A stretch of 64,000 nt of DNA from the NCBI RefSeq assembly GCF_000497445.1, contig NZ_CM002285.1, forward strand, positions 4,334,930-4,398,929. Reading direction: 5' to 3'. The notes below the pieces were generated by a model. The model was not told the DNA's origin. It saw only the letters and a program-made list of their open reading frames with translations, and did not search any database. Both the position numbers and the translations under genes were made by a program. Positions within the stretch are counted from its first letter, which is position 1. The number at the start of each line of letters is the position of its first letter. Origin of the DNA: Streptomyces roseochromogenus subsp. oscitans DS 12.976 (GTDB lineage: Bacteria; Actinomycetota; Actinomycetes; Streptomycetales; Streptomycetaceae). This document shows positions 9,624 through 18,408 of the stretch, piece after piece.

Positions 9624-10463
9624 GTGGCGACTTTCGCGACGTCCGAACAGCTGCTGGTGATCATCGATCCGGCGGCACGGCAGACGGACGGGGAGTCCGT
9701 ACGGATCGCGAAAGACGTGCTCAGCGCGGGTGCGGCGGCCAAGGTGTGCCTGCCGGAGGGGCCGGAGGAATTCGCCCGCGCGCTGGGCCGACGGGGGTCC
9801 AGGAGGCCGGTGGTGGTCGGCGACGACCGGGCGCTGGTGCGGGCCGTGACCCTGCTGCACCGGGCGCGGGAGCTGGCCGGATGCGCGCTGTCGGTGGTCC
9901 CGGTGGGGGACAGCGGGCTCGCCGAGTCGCTGGGCGTGCCGGGCGGCGCGGTGGCGGCGGCGCGGGCCGTGCTGGACGGGGCCGAGCGGCGCCTGGATCT
10001 GCTGGTCGACGACTGCGACGGGGTGGTCCTCGGCGGGCTGGGCATTCCGCCGGAGCCGGTGCGGGCTGCTGCCGCCGAACCGGTTGCCGTGGCCGCCGAC
10101 CGGCCCTGGTACCGCTCACTGGTCCGCACCCTCGCCCCGGGCCGGCCCCGGCTGGCCGCCGTACCGGCGCCGGGGCCCTCCCGGCTGCGGGTCGAGGTCG
10201 ACGGGGAGACGGTGGTGGACCTGGGCCAGCCGGTGGAGGCGGTGTCGGTGACGCCGGGCACGGGCGGGCTGGCACGGGTGGAGGTACGGCCGCTGTCGCT
10301 GGGGGCGGAGGCGACCGCGTACCGGGCGTCCGGGCAGACGGTGACGGTGGCCGGCGCGGACTTCCGGTACCGGGCGGACGCGGCGGTGGCGGGGCCGGTA
10401 CGGCGGCGGACGTGGCGGGTGGTGGAGGAGGCCTGGGGGCTCACCCTGCCCACGGCTTCCTGA
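9624..10463 (+). CDS. Diacylglycerol kinase-like protein, degenerate active site
   Basis: The 279-residue protein has the overall layout of a diacylglycerol/sphingosine kinase catalytic fold: N-terminal LLVIIDPAAR strand, a nucleotide-binding alpha/beta half, and a C-terminal beta sandwich with RVEVDGETV and YRASGQTVTVAG segments. The usual GGDGT ATP loop is replaced by VGDDRALV, so kinase activity is doubtful. GTG 9624 matches where the fold begins. It may have become a lipid- or nucleotide-binding protein. The stop codon falls inside a 22-bp tandem repeat. Confidence 0.65.
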   Translation: MATFATSEQLLVIIDPAARQTDGESVRIAKDVLSAGAAAKVCLPEGPEEFARALGRRGSRRPVVVGDDRALVRAVTLLHRARELAGCALSVVPVGDSGLAESLGVPGGAVAAARAVLDGAERRLDLLVDDCDGVVLGGLGIPPEPVRAAAAEPVAVAADRPWYRSLVRTLAPGRPRLAAVPAPGPSRLRVEVDGETVVDLGQPVEAVSVTPGTGGLARVEVRPLSLGAEATAYRASGQTVTVAGADFRYRADAAVAGPVRRRTWRVVEEAWGLTLPTAS

Positions 10464-10522
10464 CCCGTACGACGCCTCTTCCTGACCCGTACGACGCCTC
10501 TTCCTGACCCGTACGACGCCTC
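10457..10522. repeat. Three 22-bp perfect tandem repeats
   Basis: The unit TTCCTGACCCGTACGACGCC followed by TC occurs three times without change at 10457, 10479 and 10501. The TGA of the preceding gene is inside the first unit, and every unit contains the same TGA, so slippage leaves the end of the protein unchanged. Confidence 0.9.
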
Positions 10523-10678
10523 TTCCTCGCCCGCGCACGGCACCTCTAAAGGTCTGGTGACAAATATTTAACCGCGCCGACCCCTTCCCGTGCCCCCACT
10601 TCGTCCACCATCCTGCTCCAGCAGGACACACCGGAGACCCACCACGACTCATGGACCGGACACGGAGGGGGCCACCCG

Positions 10679-12190
10679 ATGGCAGTGGACGAGGGCGTCG
10701 CCCCGGCGACGGGCAGTACCGACGGAGAAACGGTTCACCGGCTGAAGCCCAACGCCGTAGGCCTGCTCGGCGTGGTCTTCATGGCGGTGGCCACCGCCGC
10801 GCCGATCACCGCGATGACCGGCAATGTGCCCTTCATGGTGTCGTCCGGAAACGGGATCGGGGCGCCTGCCAGCTATCTCGTGGCAATGGTCGTCCTGGCA
10901 ATCTTTTCCGTGGGTTTCACGTCGATGGCGAAGCACATCACGTCCACGGGCGCGTTCTACGGATTCATCTCATACGGCCTCGGCCGCACCGCCGGACTCG
11001 CCTCCGGGCTGCTGGCGACCTTCGCGTACGTCGTCTTCGAACCGGCGCTGATCGGCATCTTCTCGACCTTCGCCACGACCACCCTGAAGGACCAGACGGG
11101 CGTGCACGTGCCCTGGTGGGCCTTCGCGATCCTGATGCTCGCGATCAACGCGACCGGCACCTGGTTCGGCATCAGCGTCGCCGAGAAACTGCTGGTGCTG
11201 CTGCTGGCGACCGAGGTGACCGTGCTCGCGGCCATGGCGGTGTCCGTCGCCTTCCACGGCGGCGGCCCGCACGGGTTCTCCCTCGCGCCGGTCGACCCGG
11301 TCAACGCCTTCAAGGGCACGTCCGCCGGGCTCGGGCTCTTCTTCGCCTTCTGGTCCTGGGTCGGATTCGAGTCGACCGCGATGTACGGCGAGGAGTCCCG
11401 CGACCCGAAGAAGATTATCCCCAAGGCGACGATGATCAGCGTCCTGGGCGTCGGCGTCTTCTACGTCTTCGTCTCCTGGATGGCCATCATCGGCAACGGC
11501 GAGACCGAGGCCGTGAAGGCGGCCTCCTCCGCGAACCCGCTCGCGCTGTTCTTCAACCCGACCGAGCGCTATGTCGGCCACTGGGCCGTCGACGTCATGC
11601 AGTGGCTGATGATCACCGGCTCACTGGCCTGCGGCATGGCCTTCCACAACTGCGCCGCCCGCTATCTGTACGCCCTCGGGCGGGAGGGTGTCCTGCCCTC
11701 GCTGAGGAACACCATCGGCCGCACCCACGCACGGCACGGCTCCCCGCACATCGCCGGGCTGGTGCAGACGGTCGTGAGCGCCGTACTGATCGCCGCGTTC
11801 TGGATCGCGGGCAAGGACCCGTACAACGCGCTCTACGTCCTGCTGGCCATCCTCGGCACGATGGCGATCCTGATCGTGCAGGCCGTGTGCTCCTTCGCGG
11901 TGCTCGTCTACTTCCGCCGGAACCACCCCGACAGCCGCCACTGGTTCCGCACGTTCGCCGCTCCGCTCGTCGGGGGCATCGCGATGCTGGGCGTGGTCGT
12001 GCTGCTGGTGTCCAACATGAGCGCTGCGGCGGGGCCGGAGTCCGGGTCACTCCTGCTCAAGGCGACGCCTTGGCTGGTGGCGCTGGTCGCGGCGACCGGC
12101 GTGGGCTACGCCCAGTACCTCAAGCGGTGGGCGCCCGAGCGGTATGCGCTGCTGGGGCGGACGGTGCTGGAGGAGACGAAGGAGCGGTAG
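10679..12190 (+). CDS. APC-family amino acid permease
   Basis: The 503-residue protein has about 12 hydrophobic segments and the APC signature region (GLLGVVFMAVATAAPITAMTG at the first helix, AFWSWVGFESTAMYGEESRDP in helix 6). It should import an amino acid or amine by proton symport at the inner membrane. ATG 10679 is preceded by a GGAGGGGG SD. No adjacent enzyme indicates the substrate. The next frame in the same direction is a decayed ABC permease. Confidence 0.9.
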   Translation: MAVDEGVAPATGSTDGETVHRLKPNAVGLLGVVFMAVATAAPITAMTGNVPFMVSSGNGIGAPASYLVAMVVLAIFSVGFTSMAKHITSTGAFYGFISYGLGRTAGLASGLLATFAYVVFEPALIGIFSTFATTTLKDQTGVHVPWWAFAILMLAINATGTWFGISVAEKLLVLLLATEVTVLAAMAVSVAFHGGGPHGFSLAPVDPVNAFKGTSAGLGLFFAFWSWVGFESTAMYGEESRDPKKIIPKATMISVLGVGVFYVFVSWMAIIGNGETEAVKAASSANPLALFFNPTERYVGHWAVDVMQWLMITGSLACGMAFHNCAARYLYALGREGVLPSLRNTIGRTHARHGSPHIAGLVQTVVSAVLIAAFWIAGKDPYNALYVLLAILGTMAILIVQAVCSFAVLVYFRRNHPDSRHWFRTFAAPLVGGIAMLGVVVLLVSNMSAAAGPESGSLLLKATPWLVALVAATGVGYAQYLKRWAPERYALLGRTVLEETKER

Positions 12191-12239
12191 CCCTCCGGGA
12201 CCGGCGGACTCAGCCCTCGCCGAAGGTCTTCTCCCGGTG

Positions 12240-12661
12240 GACCCGCCACCGCTCCATCCCTTCGGCGGCTCGGCCCTGGTCATGCTGCTGGCCGGGCTGG
12301 GCTTCGCCGTCGGCTACGGCAAGCAGATCGGGCCGGTCCTCGGCGCCTGTCTGCTCCAGGTCGCCGCCGTCCGGGTCATCGGCGCGGCCGCCGTCCTGCT
12401 CTTCGCCGTCCTGCTCTTCGGCGTCCTGCCACAGGGCGCCATGGCAGCGTGGGGCGTGGCCGGCGCGGTCCTCCTGATCGGCTGGACCGGCCCCGCCCTG
12501 AACGCCCCCCGGCCGATCCTGGACCTCTCCCCCTTCGCCCACCTGCCCAAGCTGCCGGGCGGGGGCATGCAGTAGGGTCCGGTGCCGCTCCTGCTGGGGC
12601 CGGCCGCAGTGCTGGTGGCGGTGGGTCTCGCGGGTGTGCGCCGGAGGGACGTGGCCTCCTG
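12240..12661 (+). pseudogene. Remnant of an ABC-type exporter permease
   Basis: Frame 12240-12575 encodes the last third of a polyketide-antibiotic-exporter-type permease: AAWGVAGAVLLIGWTGPALN and DLSPFAHLPKLPGG. It then stops (GGGMQ). The expected final helix and the LAGVRRRDVAS end are intact in another frame to 12661, so there is a frameshift at about 12570. The N-terminal two thirds are missing, as is the ATPase partner. This is a decayed gene. Confidence 0.7.
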
Positions 12662-12675
12662 AGGGGCCGGGGTGA

Positions 12676-13899
12676 TCACCTCACCTCGACGCTCAGCCCC
12701 TGCAGCCCCCGGATCACGAAGTTCGGCTTGCGCTCCGGCTCCGCCGCCAGGGCCAGGGTGGGGGCCTGTTGGAGGAGAGCTGTCATCGAGGCGGCCAGCT
12801 CGACACGGGCCAGGGGTGCGCCGATGCAGTAGTGGATGCCCGCGCTGAAGGAGATGTGCGGGTTGTCGGTGCGGGTCAGGTCCAGGCGGTCGGGGTCGGT
12901 GAAGACGGCCGGGTCGTGATTGGCGGAACCGAAGAGCATGGCGATCTCCGCACCCCTCGGGATCGTCGTACCGTCGATCTCGATGTCGTCCAGCACCCAG
13001 CGTTCGAAGAGCTGCAGCGGGGTGTCGTAACGCATCAGCTCCTCGATCGCCGAGAGGACGAGCGCGTGGTCGGCGCGGAGGGCGGCGAGCTGGGCGGGGT
13101 TGCGGAACAGCGCCCACCAGCCGTTGACCGTGGCGTTCACCGTGGCCTCGTGCCCCGCGTTGAGCAGCAGCACCGCCGTGGAGATCATCTCCTGCTCGGT
13201 CAGCCGGTCGTCGTCCTCGTCGTGCGCCGCGATCAGCCCGGAGATCAAGTCCTCCCCCGGCTCCTTGCGCCGCGCGGCGATCAGCTCCCGCAGGAACTCC
13301 GAGAACTCCACCGAGGCCCGCACCGCCTTCGCGGCCGTCTCCTCGGACGGGTTCAGCTCATACATCCCGCAGATGTCGGCCGACCAAGGCCGCAACTGCC
13401 CTCGGTCCCCCTCCGGAATGCCCAGCATCTCGGCGATCACCGCCACCGGCAGCGGCTCCGCCACATCGGTGAGGAGATCGCCACCGCCGTCGCGGACCAG
13501 CCCGGCCACCAAGTCGCTTGCCAGGTCCTGGACATACGGCTGCAGCCGCTCCACCGTGCGCGGTGTGAACGCCTTCGACACCAGGCGCCGGATCCGGGTG
13601 TGGTCCGGCGGCTCCAGGTCAAGCATCCCGTGGTCGTTGAGCGTGTGGAACGGCTCATGCTCCGGCGAAGGCGCGCTCCGGCCGAACTCCTCGTGCGAGA
13701 ACCGGTGCTGATACGTCCGCCCCAGCCGCCGGTCCCGCAACAGCGCCGAGACGTCCGCGTGGTGCGGGATCAGCCACTGGTCGGTCGCCTCGTACCGGAT
13801 CACCCTGCCCCGAGCCCGCAGCTCGGCATAGGCCGGGTACGGGTCGGCGAGGAACGCCGGGTCCCAGGGGTCGAAGCTCGGGTCAGTGGAACCAGCCAT
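12676..13899 (-). CDS. Cytochrome P450 (CYP107-like)
   Basis: The 407-residue soluble P450 carries the I-helix oxygen motif AGHEAT, the ExxR motif EELMR and the heme loop FSAGIHYCIG, with axial cysteine C358. Length and sequence style fit bacterial class I P450s of the CYP107 group; the position matches CYP107U1 in S. coelicolor as I remember it. No ferredoxin or reductase gene adjoins it, so it must use partners from elsewhere. The substrate is unknown. The stretch just upstream holds three 11-bp repeats that could be operators. Confidence 0.93.
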   Translation of the reverse strand: MAGSTDPSFDPWDPAFLADPYPAYAELRARGRVIRYEATDQWLIPHHADVSALLRDRRLGRTYQHRFSHEEFGRSAPSPEHEPFHTLNDHGMLDLEPPDHTRIRRLVSKAFTPRTVERLQPYVQDLASDLVAGLVRDGGGDLLTDVAEPLPVAVIAEMLGIPEGDRGQLRPWSADICGMYELNPSEETAAKAVRASVEFSEFLRELIAARRKEPGEDLISGLIAAHDEDDDRLTEQEMISTAVLLLNAGHEATVNATVNGWWALFRNPAQLAALRADHALVLSAIEELMRYDTPLQLFERWVLDDIEIDGTTIPRGAEIAMLFGSANHDPAVFTDPDRLDLTRTDNPHISFSAGIHYCIGAPLARVELAASMTALLQQAPTLALAAEPERKPNFVIRGLQGLSVEVR

Positions 13900-13919
13900 G
13901 CCGGGACGCTAACCCGCCG

Positions 13920-13952
13920 GACCAGCACCTGACCAGCACCTGACCAGCACCT
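13920..13952. repeat. Three 11-bp tandem repeats upstream of the P450
   Basis: GACCAGCACCT is repeated three times without gaps at 13920, 13931 and 13942, followed by a partial fourth copy. The array begins 21 bp upstream of the P450 start codon. One helical turn per unit would suit cooperative binding of a regulator, but slippage is equally possible. Confidence 0.85.
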
Positions 13953-14032
13953 GACCAGGGTCTGGGGCCCTGGACGGCTCCCGGCGCGCTCAGCCTCGGT
14001 CTCGTGGCGGACCCTCACGTGCGCGCCCGCCG

Positions 14033-14698
14033 TCAGCCCGGTGTCACCAGGCGGGCCTCGTAGGCGAACACCGCTGCCTGGGTGCGGTCTCTGAGGCCCA
14101 GCTTCACCAGGATGCGGCTCACATGGGTCTTGATCGTCGACTCCGCCACCACCAGCCGCTCGGCGATCTCCGCGTTCGACAGGCCCTGGGCGATCAGGAC
14201 CAGCACCTCCGTCTCCCGTTCCGTCAGCTCGCCGTAGGACCCCTGGGCCGCCGGCATCAGGCGCGGGATCTCCGCCAGGCGGGAGAACTCCGTGATCAGG
14301 CGTCTGGTGACCGAGGGGGCCAGGAGGGCCTCGCCCGACGCCACCACCCGGACACCGTCCGCCAGTTGGCGCGCCGAGGCGTCCTTCAGCAGGAAGCCGG
14401 AGGCTCCCGCCCGCAGCGCCTGGTACACGTACTCGTCCAGGTCGAACGTCGTCAGGACCAGTACCTTCGCCCCGTCGTCCGCGGCGACTATCGCGCGAGT
14501 CGCCTCGATGCCGTTCAGCTCCGGCATCCGGATGTCCATCAGAACGACGTCCGGAGCGAGTTCACGGACCCGTTCCACCGCCTCCCTTCCGTTGACGGCC
14601 TCGCCGACGACCTCGATGTCCGGCATCGCGTTCAGCAGGACCGAGAAGCCCTCACGCACCATCATCTGGTCGTCGGCTATCAGTACGCGGATGGTCAT
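14033..14698 (-). CDS. NarL/LuxR-type response regulator
   Basis: The 221-residue regulator has a receiver domain with phosphoacceptor D55 in VVLMDIRMPE, the acidic pair ADD, and the conserved lysine in FLLKDAS. A LuxR-type helix-turn-helix follows (LTERETEVLVLIAQGLSNAEIAE). Its ATG overlaps the stop of the upstream histidine kinase by 4 bp, so the two are translated together as a two-component system. A closely similar pair follows at 16165-18395. Confidence 0.93.
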   Translation of the reverse strand: MTIRVLIADDQMMVREGFSVLLNAMPDIEVVGEAVNGREAVERVRELAPDVVLMDIRMPELNGIEATRAIVAADDGAKVLVLTTFDLDEYVYQALRAGASGFLLKDASARQLADGVRVVASGEALLAPSVTRRLITEFSRLAEIPRLMPAAQGSYGELTERETEVLVLIAQGLSNAEIAERLVVAESTIKTHVSRILVKLGLRDRTQAAVFAYEARLVTPG

Positions 14699-16050
14699 GT
14701 GTCCTCTTCGATCACCGTGGCGGTCGGTACGGGAAGGAATACCGTCAGCTCGTAACCGCCGTCCTCCGTCGGGCCCGTCGTCATCTCGCCGTTCAGCATC
14801 GAGACGCGTTCCCTCATGCCCGTGATGCCGTGTCCGGCGCCCGGCGAGGGCTTTATCAGGTGGGGGGCGGGCGGCGGGGAGTTGACTATGCGCAGGCCCA
14901 GGCCGCCCAGAACATAGCCGATCTCCACGCGGGCGCTCGCTCCCGGTGCGTGTCGCAGGGTGTTGCTGAGGGCCTCCTGGACTATGCGGTACGCCGACAG
15001 CTCCACACCCTGCGGCAGTTCGCGCACCGCACCGGTCACCGCCTTCTCCACCGTGAGGCCCGCCTCGCGCACATTGGCGAGCAGTCCGTCCAGGTCGGCC
15101 AGGGTCGGCTGCGGGGCGTCCGGCGCCGCGTAGTCCTCCGCGCGCACGACACCGAGGACCCGGCGCAGCTCGGTCAGGGCCGCCACCGCGTTCTCCCGGA
15201 TGGTGGCGAACGCCTTCTCCAGCTCCTCCGGCGGGTTCTCCACCCGGTAGGGCGCGGCCTCCGCCTGGATGGCGACCACCGACATGTGATGGGCGACCAC
15301 GTCGTGCAGCTCGCGGGCGATGGTCGTGCGCTCCTCCAGCAGGGTGCGGCGGGAGCGCTCGTGCTCGGTGACCGTCTGCTGGGCGGTCACCTCCTGCGCG
15401 GCCTCCCGGCGTATGTGCCAGACCGCGACGATCAGCAGGATCAGGGCGGACAGGAACAGCATCGGGGTGACATTGGTGTCGTACCGGTGCCCGCCGAAGG
15501 CGTTGCCGAAGACGAAGCCGTAGACCGCGGTCATCACCCACATCGAGGCCGCGGTGCGCGGGCGGGTGCGCAGTGCGACGACCGTGAGCACCACCAGGTG
15601 GGCCAGAAAGCTGCCCGGCAGCCACGGCCAGTCGGACCAGCCGCCCCGGCCGAGCACGGCCGCGACCGTGCTCGCGCCCAGCGAGAACCAGAACGCCCCC
15701 ACCGGACGGACCAGCGTCAGCAGGACCGGCGCCAGCGCCAGCAACCCGCACAGCAGGACGAAGAGACCGGAATCGAAGGAGCTCGACAGGGCGAGCGTCA
15801 TCGACATCACACCCAGGGCCGCCACCACCGCGTGCGGTGTCCAGCCCGCATACCACCGCGGACTGCCGGACAGGCGGCGGGTCAGCGGACCGTCGACGCC
15901 CATGCGGGGCAGCGGGCGGTAGGCGAAGGCGTCCTGGAACAGGTCCTGCCGCAGGCCGCGCAGGGCGTCCGCGGCGAGCCGGAACTCCGGGCTGCGCGGC
16001 CGGCCGGCCGCGCCCGGCGGTGTCGTCTGCGTGTGCGTCGTCTCGGTCAC
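14695..16050 (-). CDS. Sensor histidine kinase (NarX/DesK type)
   Basis: The protein of about 451 residues has five or six N-terminal membrane helices, then a HisKA_3 dimerization domain with the phosphoacceptor in ARELHDVVAHHMSV, and a HATPase with GLRIVNSPP and GHGITGMRERV boxes. There is no extracellular loop large enough to be a sensor, so the signal is probably sensed within the membrane. GTG 16050 was chosen; a TTG two codons earlier is possible, and neither has a clear SD. The response regulator gene overlaps its end by 4 bp. Confidence 0.9.
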   Translation of the reverse strand: MTETTHTQTTPPGAAGRPRSPEFRLAADALRGLRQDLFQDAFAYRPLPRMGVDGPLTRRLSGSPRWYAGWTPHAVVAALGVMSMTLALSSSFDSGLFVLLCGLLALAPVLLTLVRPVGAFWFSLGASTVAAVLGRGGWSDWPWLPGSFLAHLVVLTVVALRTRPRTAASMWVMTAVYGFVFGNAFGGHRYDTNVTPMLFLSALILLIVAVWHIRREAAQEVTAQQTVTEHERSRRTLLEERTTIARELHDVVAHHMSVVAIQAEAAPYRVENPPEELEKAFATIRENAVAALTELRRVLGVVRAEDYAAPDAPQPTLADLDGLLANVREAGLTVEKAVTGAVRELPQGVELSAYRIVQEALSNTLRHAPGASARVEIGYVLGGLGLRIVNSPPPAPHLIKPSPGAGHGITGMRERVSMLNGEMTTGPTEDGGYELTVFLPVPTATVIEEDT

Positions 16051-16164
16051 GTACAAAACGGTAGGCGGGCGGCGGGGTCGTGGTCGTCACCTTGGAGGGG
16101 GGTCCTCGGGGATCCCTCTCAGGTACTACGGGTCGTCCCGCAAGGGCGCGGGGCGACCGAGGAG

Positions 16165-16845
16165 TCAGCGGCCGCCGGGGCGGACCAGGCCGGACTCGTA
16201 GGCGAAGACGGCAGCCTGGGTACGGTCCCTGAGCCCCAGCTTCACCAGGATGCGGCCCACGTGCGTCTTCACGGTCTGCTCGGCCACCACCAGCTGCTCG
16301 GCGATCTCCGCGTTCGACAGGCCCTGCGCGATCAGCGCCAGCACCTCCGTCTCCCGTTCGGTCAGGTCGCCGACGCGCTGCTTGAGCGGGGCCCGGCGGC
16401 TGCCGTCCAGACGGGAGAACTCGGCGATGAGACGGCGGGTGATGCCGGGTGCGAGCAGGGCGTCGCCCGCGGCCACGACCCGTACCGCCTCGGCGAGCTT
16501 GTCCGCGGAGGCGTCCTTGAGCAGAAAGCCGGAGGCCCCGGCCCGCAGCGCCTCGTACACGTACTCGTCCAGGTCGAACGTGGTCAGCACCAGCACCTTC
16601 ACGGCGGGATGCTCCACGGTGATCCGGCGGGTCGCCTCGATGCCGCCGAGTTCGGGCATCCGGATGTCCATCAGCACCACGTCCGGCGCCAGCTCGGCGG
16701 TCCGGGCGATCGCGTCCAGACCGTCCACCGCCTGCCCGATCACCTCGATGTCGGGCTGGGTGTTGAGCAGCACGGTGAAGCCCTGCCGGACCATCTGCTG
16801 GTCGTCGGCGATCAGTACGCGGATGGTGCCGGCGCCGCTCGTCAT
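16165..16845 (-). CDS. NarL/LuxR-type response regulator (paralogue)
   Basis: The 226-residue regulator is very similar to the regulator at 14033, with phosphoacceptor D60, KDAS lysine, and LuxR HTH (LTERETEVLALIAQGLSNAEIAE). It lies 65 bp after its own kinase gene. The two regulators differ mainly in the linker and recognition helix (VVAEQTVKTHVGR against VVAESTIKTHVSR), so they may have partly separate targets. Confidence 0.92.
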   Translation of the reverse strand: MTSGAGTIRVLIADDQQMVRQGFTVLLNTQPDIEVIGQAVDGLDAIARTAELAPDVVLMDIRMPELGGIEATRRITVEHPAVKVLVLTTFDLDEYVYEALRAGASGFLLKDASADKLAEAVRVVAAGDALLAPGITRRLIAEFSRLDGSRRAPLKQRVGDLTERETEVLALIAQGLSNAEIAEQLVVAEQTVKTHVGRILVKLGLRDRTQAAVFAYESGLVRPGGR

Positions 16846-16910
16846 GGGGTCTGTTCTCCTGTCGGGGCCTGGGGCTTGCGGGTCGGATGCGGAAGGGGCG
16901 AGGGCCGGGG

Positions 16911-18395
16911 TCAGGGCAGCGCGGGAGGTGCGGGGTCGGTCGGTCCGGGCTCGGTCGGTTCGGGGGCGCCCCCTCGGGGAAGGAACGCCGTCACCAGGAA
17001 GCCACCGTGCCGGGTCGGTTTCGCCTCGACCTGCCCGCCCAGCATCGCCGCGCGCTCCCGCATCCCCAGCAGGCCGTGACCGCTGCCCTGGGACGGTGGC
17101 ACCGGACGGCTGGGACGGGAGTTGCTGACACTCAGGTATATCCCGTTGGGCAGGTGGGCGATGTCCACGCGGACCTTCGCACCCGGCGCGTGCCGCAGGA
17201 CGTTGCTCAGGGCCTCCTGGACGATCCGGTACGCGGACAGTTCCACCCCCGGCGAATAACCGCGCGCATCCCCCTCCTCGGCCTTCACCACGTCCAGGCC
17301 GGCCGCCCTGGTGTTCTCCAGCAAGGCGTCCAGACGGGCGAGGTTCGGCTGCGGGGCGTCGGGGGCCGGGCCGGTGCCGGGCGCGGGCAGCCGAGCGGAG
17401 TCCTCGACGGCCTCCGGTTCGTCCGGGCTCTCGGCACGCAGCACGCCGAGCACGCGCCGCAGCTCGGTCAGGGCCTCCAGGGCGTTGTTGCGGATGCCCG
17501 CGAGGTTCTCCTTCAGCTCCTCCGAGGGATTCTCCACCAGGTGGGGCGCCACCTGGGCCTGGATGGAGATCACCGACATGTGGTGGGCGACCACGTCGTG
17601 CAGCTCCCGGGCGATACGGCTGCGCTCCTCCAGGAGGGTGCGACGGGCCCGCTCCTCCGCGGTGATCGTCGCCTGCTGGACCAGTTCGGTACGGGCCTCG
17701 CTCCGGCTGCGCAGGGCGGCGCCGATGATGGCGGCGACGGCGAACAGAGCGACGGCGACGGGGCCCGTCGGGGAGTACTTCTGCGCTCCGATGCCTCCTT
17801 CGACGACGTAGGTCGTCAGAGCGGTCACGGCGAACGCCGCGAGGGTGCCGCGGGGGCGGACGCGCAGGGCGAGGAGCAGGAACACGGCCATGTGGGCGAG
17901 CAGAATGGGCGCCGGCCAGGGCCAGTTGGGGCTCAGCAGCACGAGAGAGGCCAGGTTCTGGCGGGCCAGCAGCGCAGTGGCCGTGGCGGCCGCCAGGGAC
18001 AGGGCCCAGGCCGGAACCGGGCGCCACAGAGCCAGGATGACGGCACCGGCCTGCAGGAAGGTGCTCAGGAAGGCCACAGCGGGGGTGAAGCCGTAGCTGT
18101 TGGACAGCTCCTCGGCGCCGGCCAGGGCGATGCCGAGGGCCAGCCAGCTGATGAGCAGGTAGGTGAGGAGACGCAGCCAGCGGTACTTGGAGAAGGGGGG
18201 TGCCTGGGGGGAGGGGTTCTCACCCAGCCAGGCGCGGAGGCGGGCGGCACGGGAAGGGGTGGCCAGGGCGGGCTCGGCCTCGGTCTCGGTTCCGGTTTCG
18301 GCCTCGGACGGGGTCCGGGAGGCGGGTGAGGTCGCGCGGCCGGCGTCACCGGGACAGCCGGGACGACCGGTCGGCTTCTCGGGGTCCGCGGACAT
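16911..18395 (-). CDS. Sensor histidine kinase (paralogue)
   Basis: The 494-residue kinase has a charged cytoplasmic N-terminus of about 75 residues, about six membrane helices, the phosphoacceptor box ARELHDVVAHHMSV and an ATPase with GHGLLGMRERA. It resembles the kinase at 14695 but has a longer N-terminus and an insertion between the dimerization and ATPase domains. ATG 18395 was preferred over in-frame ATGs upstream because it stands 13 bp from the acyltransferase stop. It probably belongs to one transcript with the two genes before it. Confidence 0.9.
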   Translation of the reverse strand: MSADPEKPTGRPGCPGDAGRATSPASRTPSEAETGTETEAEPALATPSRAARLRAWLGENPSPQAPPFSKYRWLRLLTYLLISWLALGIALAGAEELSNSYGFTPAVAFLSTFLQAGAVILALWRPVPAWALSLAAATATALLARQNLASLVLLSPNWPWPAPILLAHMAVFLLLALRVRPRGTLAAFAVTALTTYVVEGGIGAQKYSPTGPVAVALFAVAAIIGAALRSRSEARTELVQQATITAEERARRTLLEERSRIARELHDVVAHHMSVISIQAQVAPHLVENPSEELKENLAGIRNNALEALTELRRVLGVLRAESPDEPEAVEDSARLPAPGTGPAPDAPQPNLARLDALLENTRAAGLDVVKAEEGDARGYSPGVELSAYRIVQEALSNVLRHAPGAKVRVDIAHLPNGIYLSVSNSRPSRPVPPSQGSGHGLLGMRERAAMLGGQVEAKPTRHGGFLVTAFLPRGGAPEPTEPGPTDPAPPALP

Positions 18396-18408
18396 CACGG
18401 ACGTAACT

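Noticed and set aside
14830..17079. 749-residue plus-strand frame across the two-component genes
   Set aside because: It is antisense to well-supported kinases and regulators, full of Arg/Gln/His, and has no recognisable domain.
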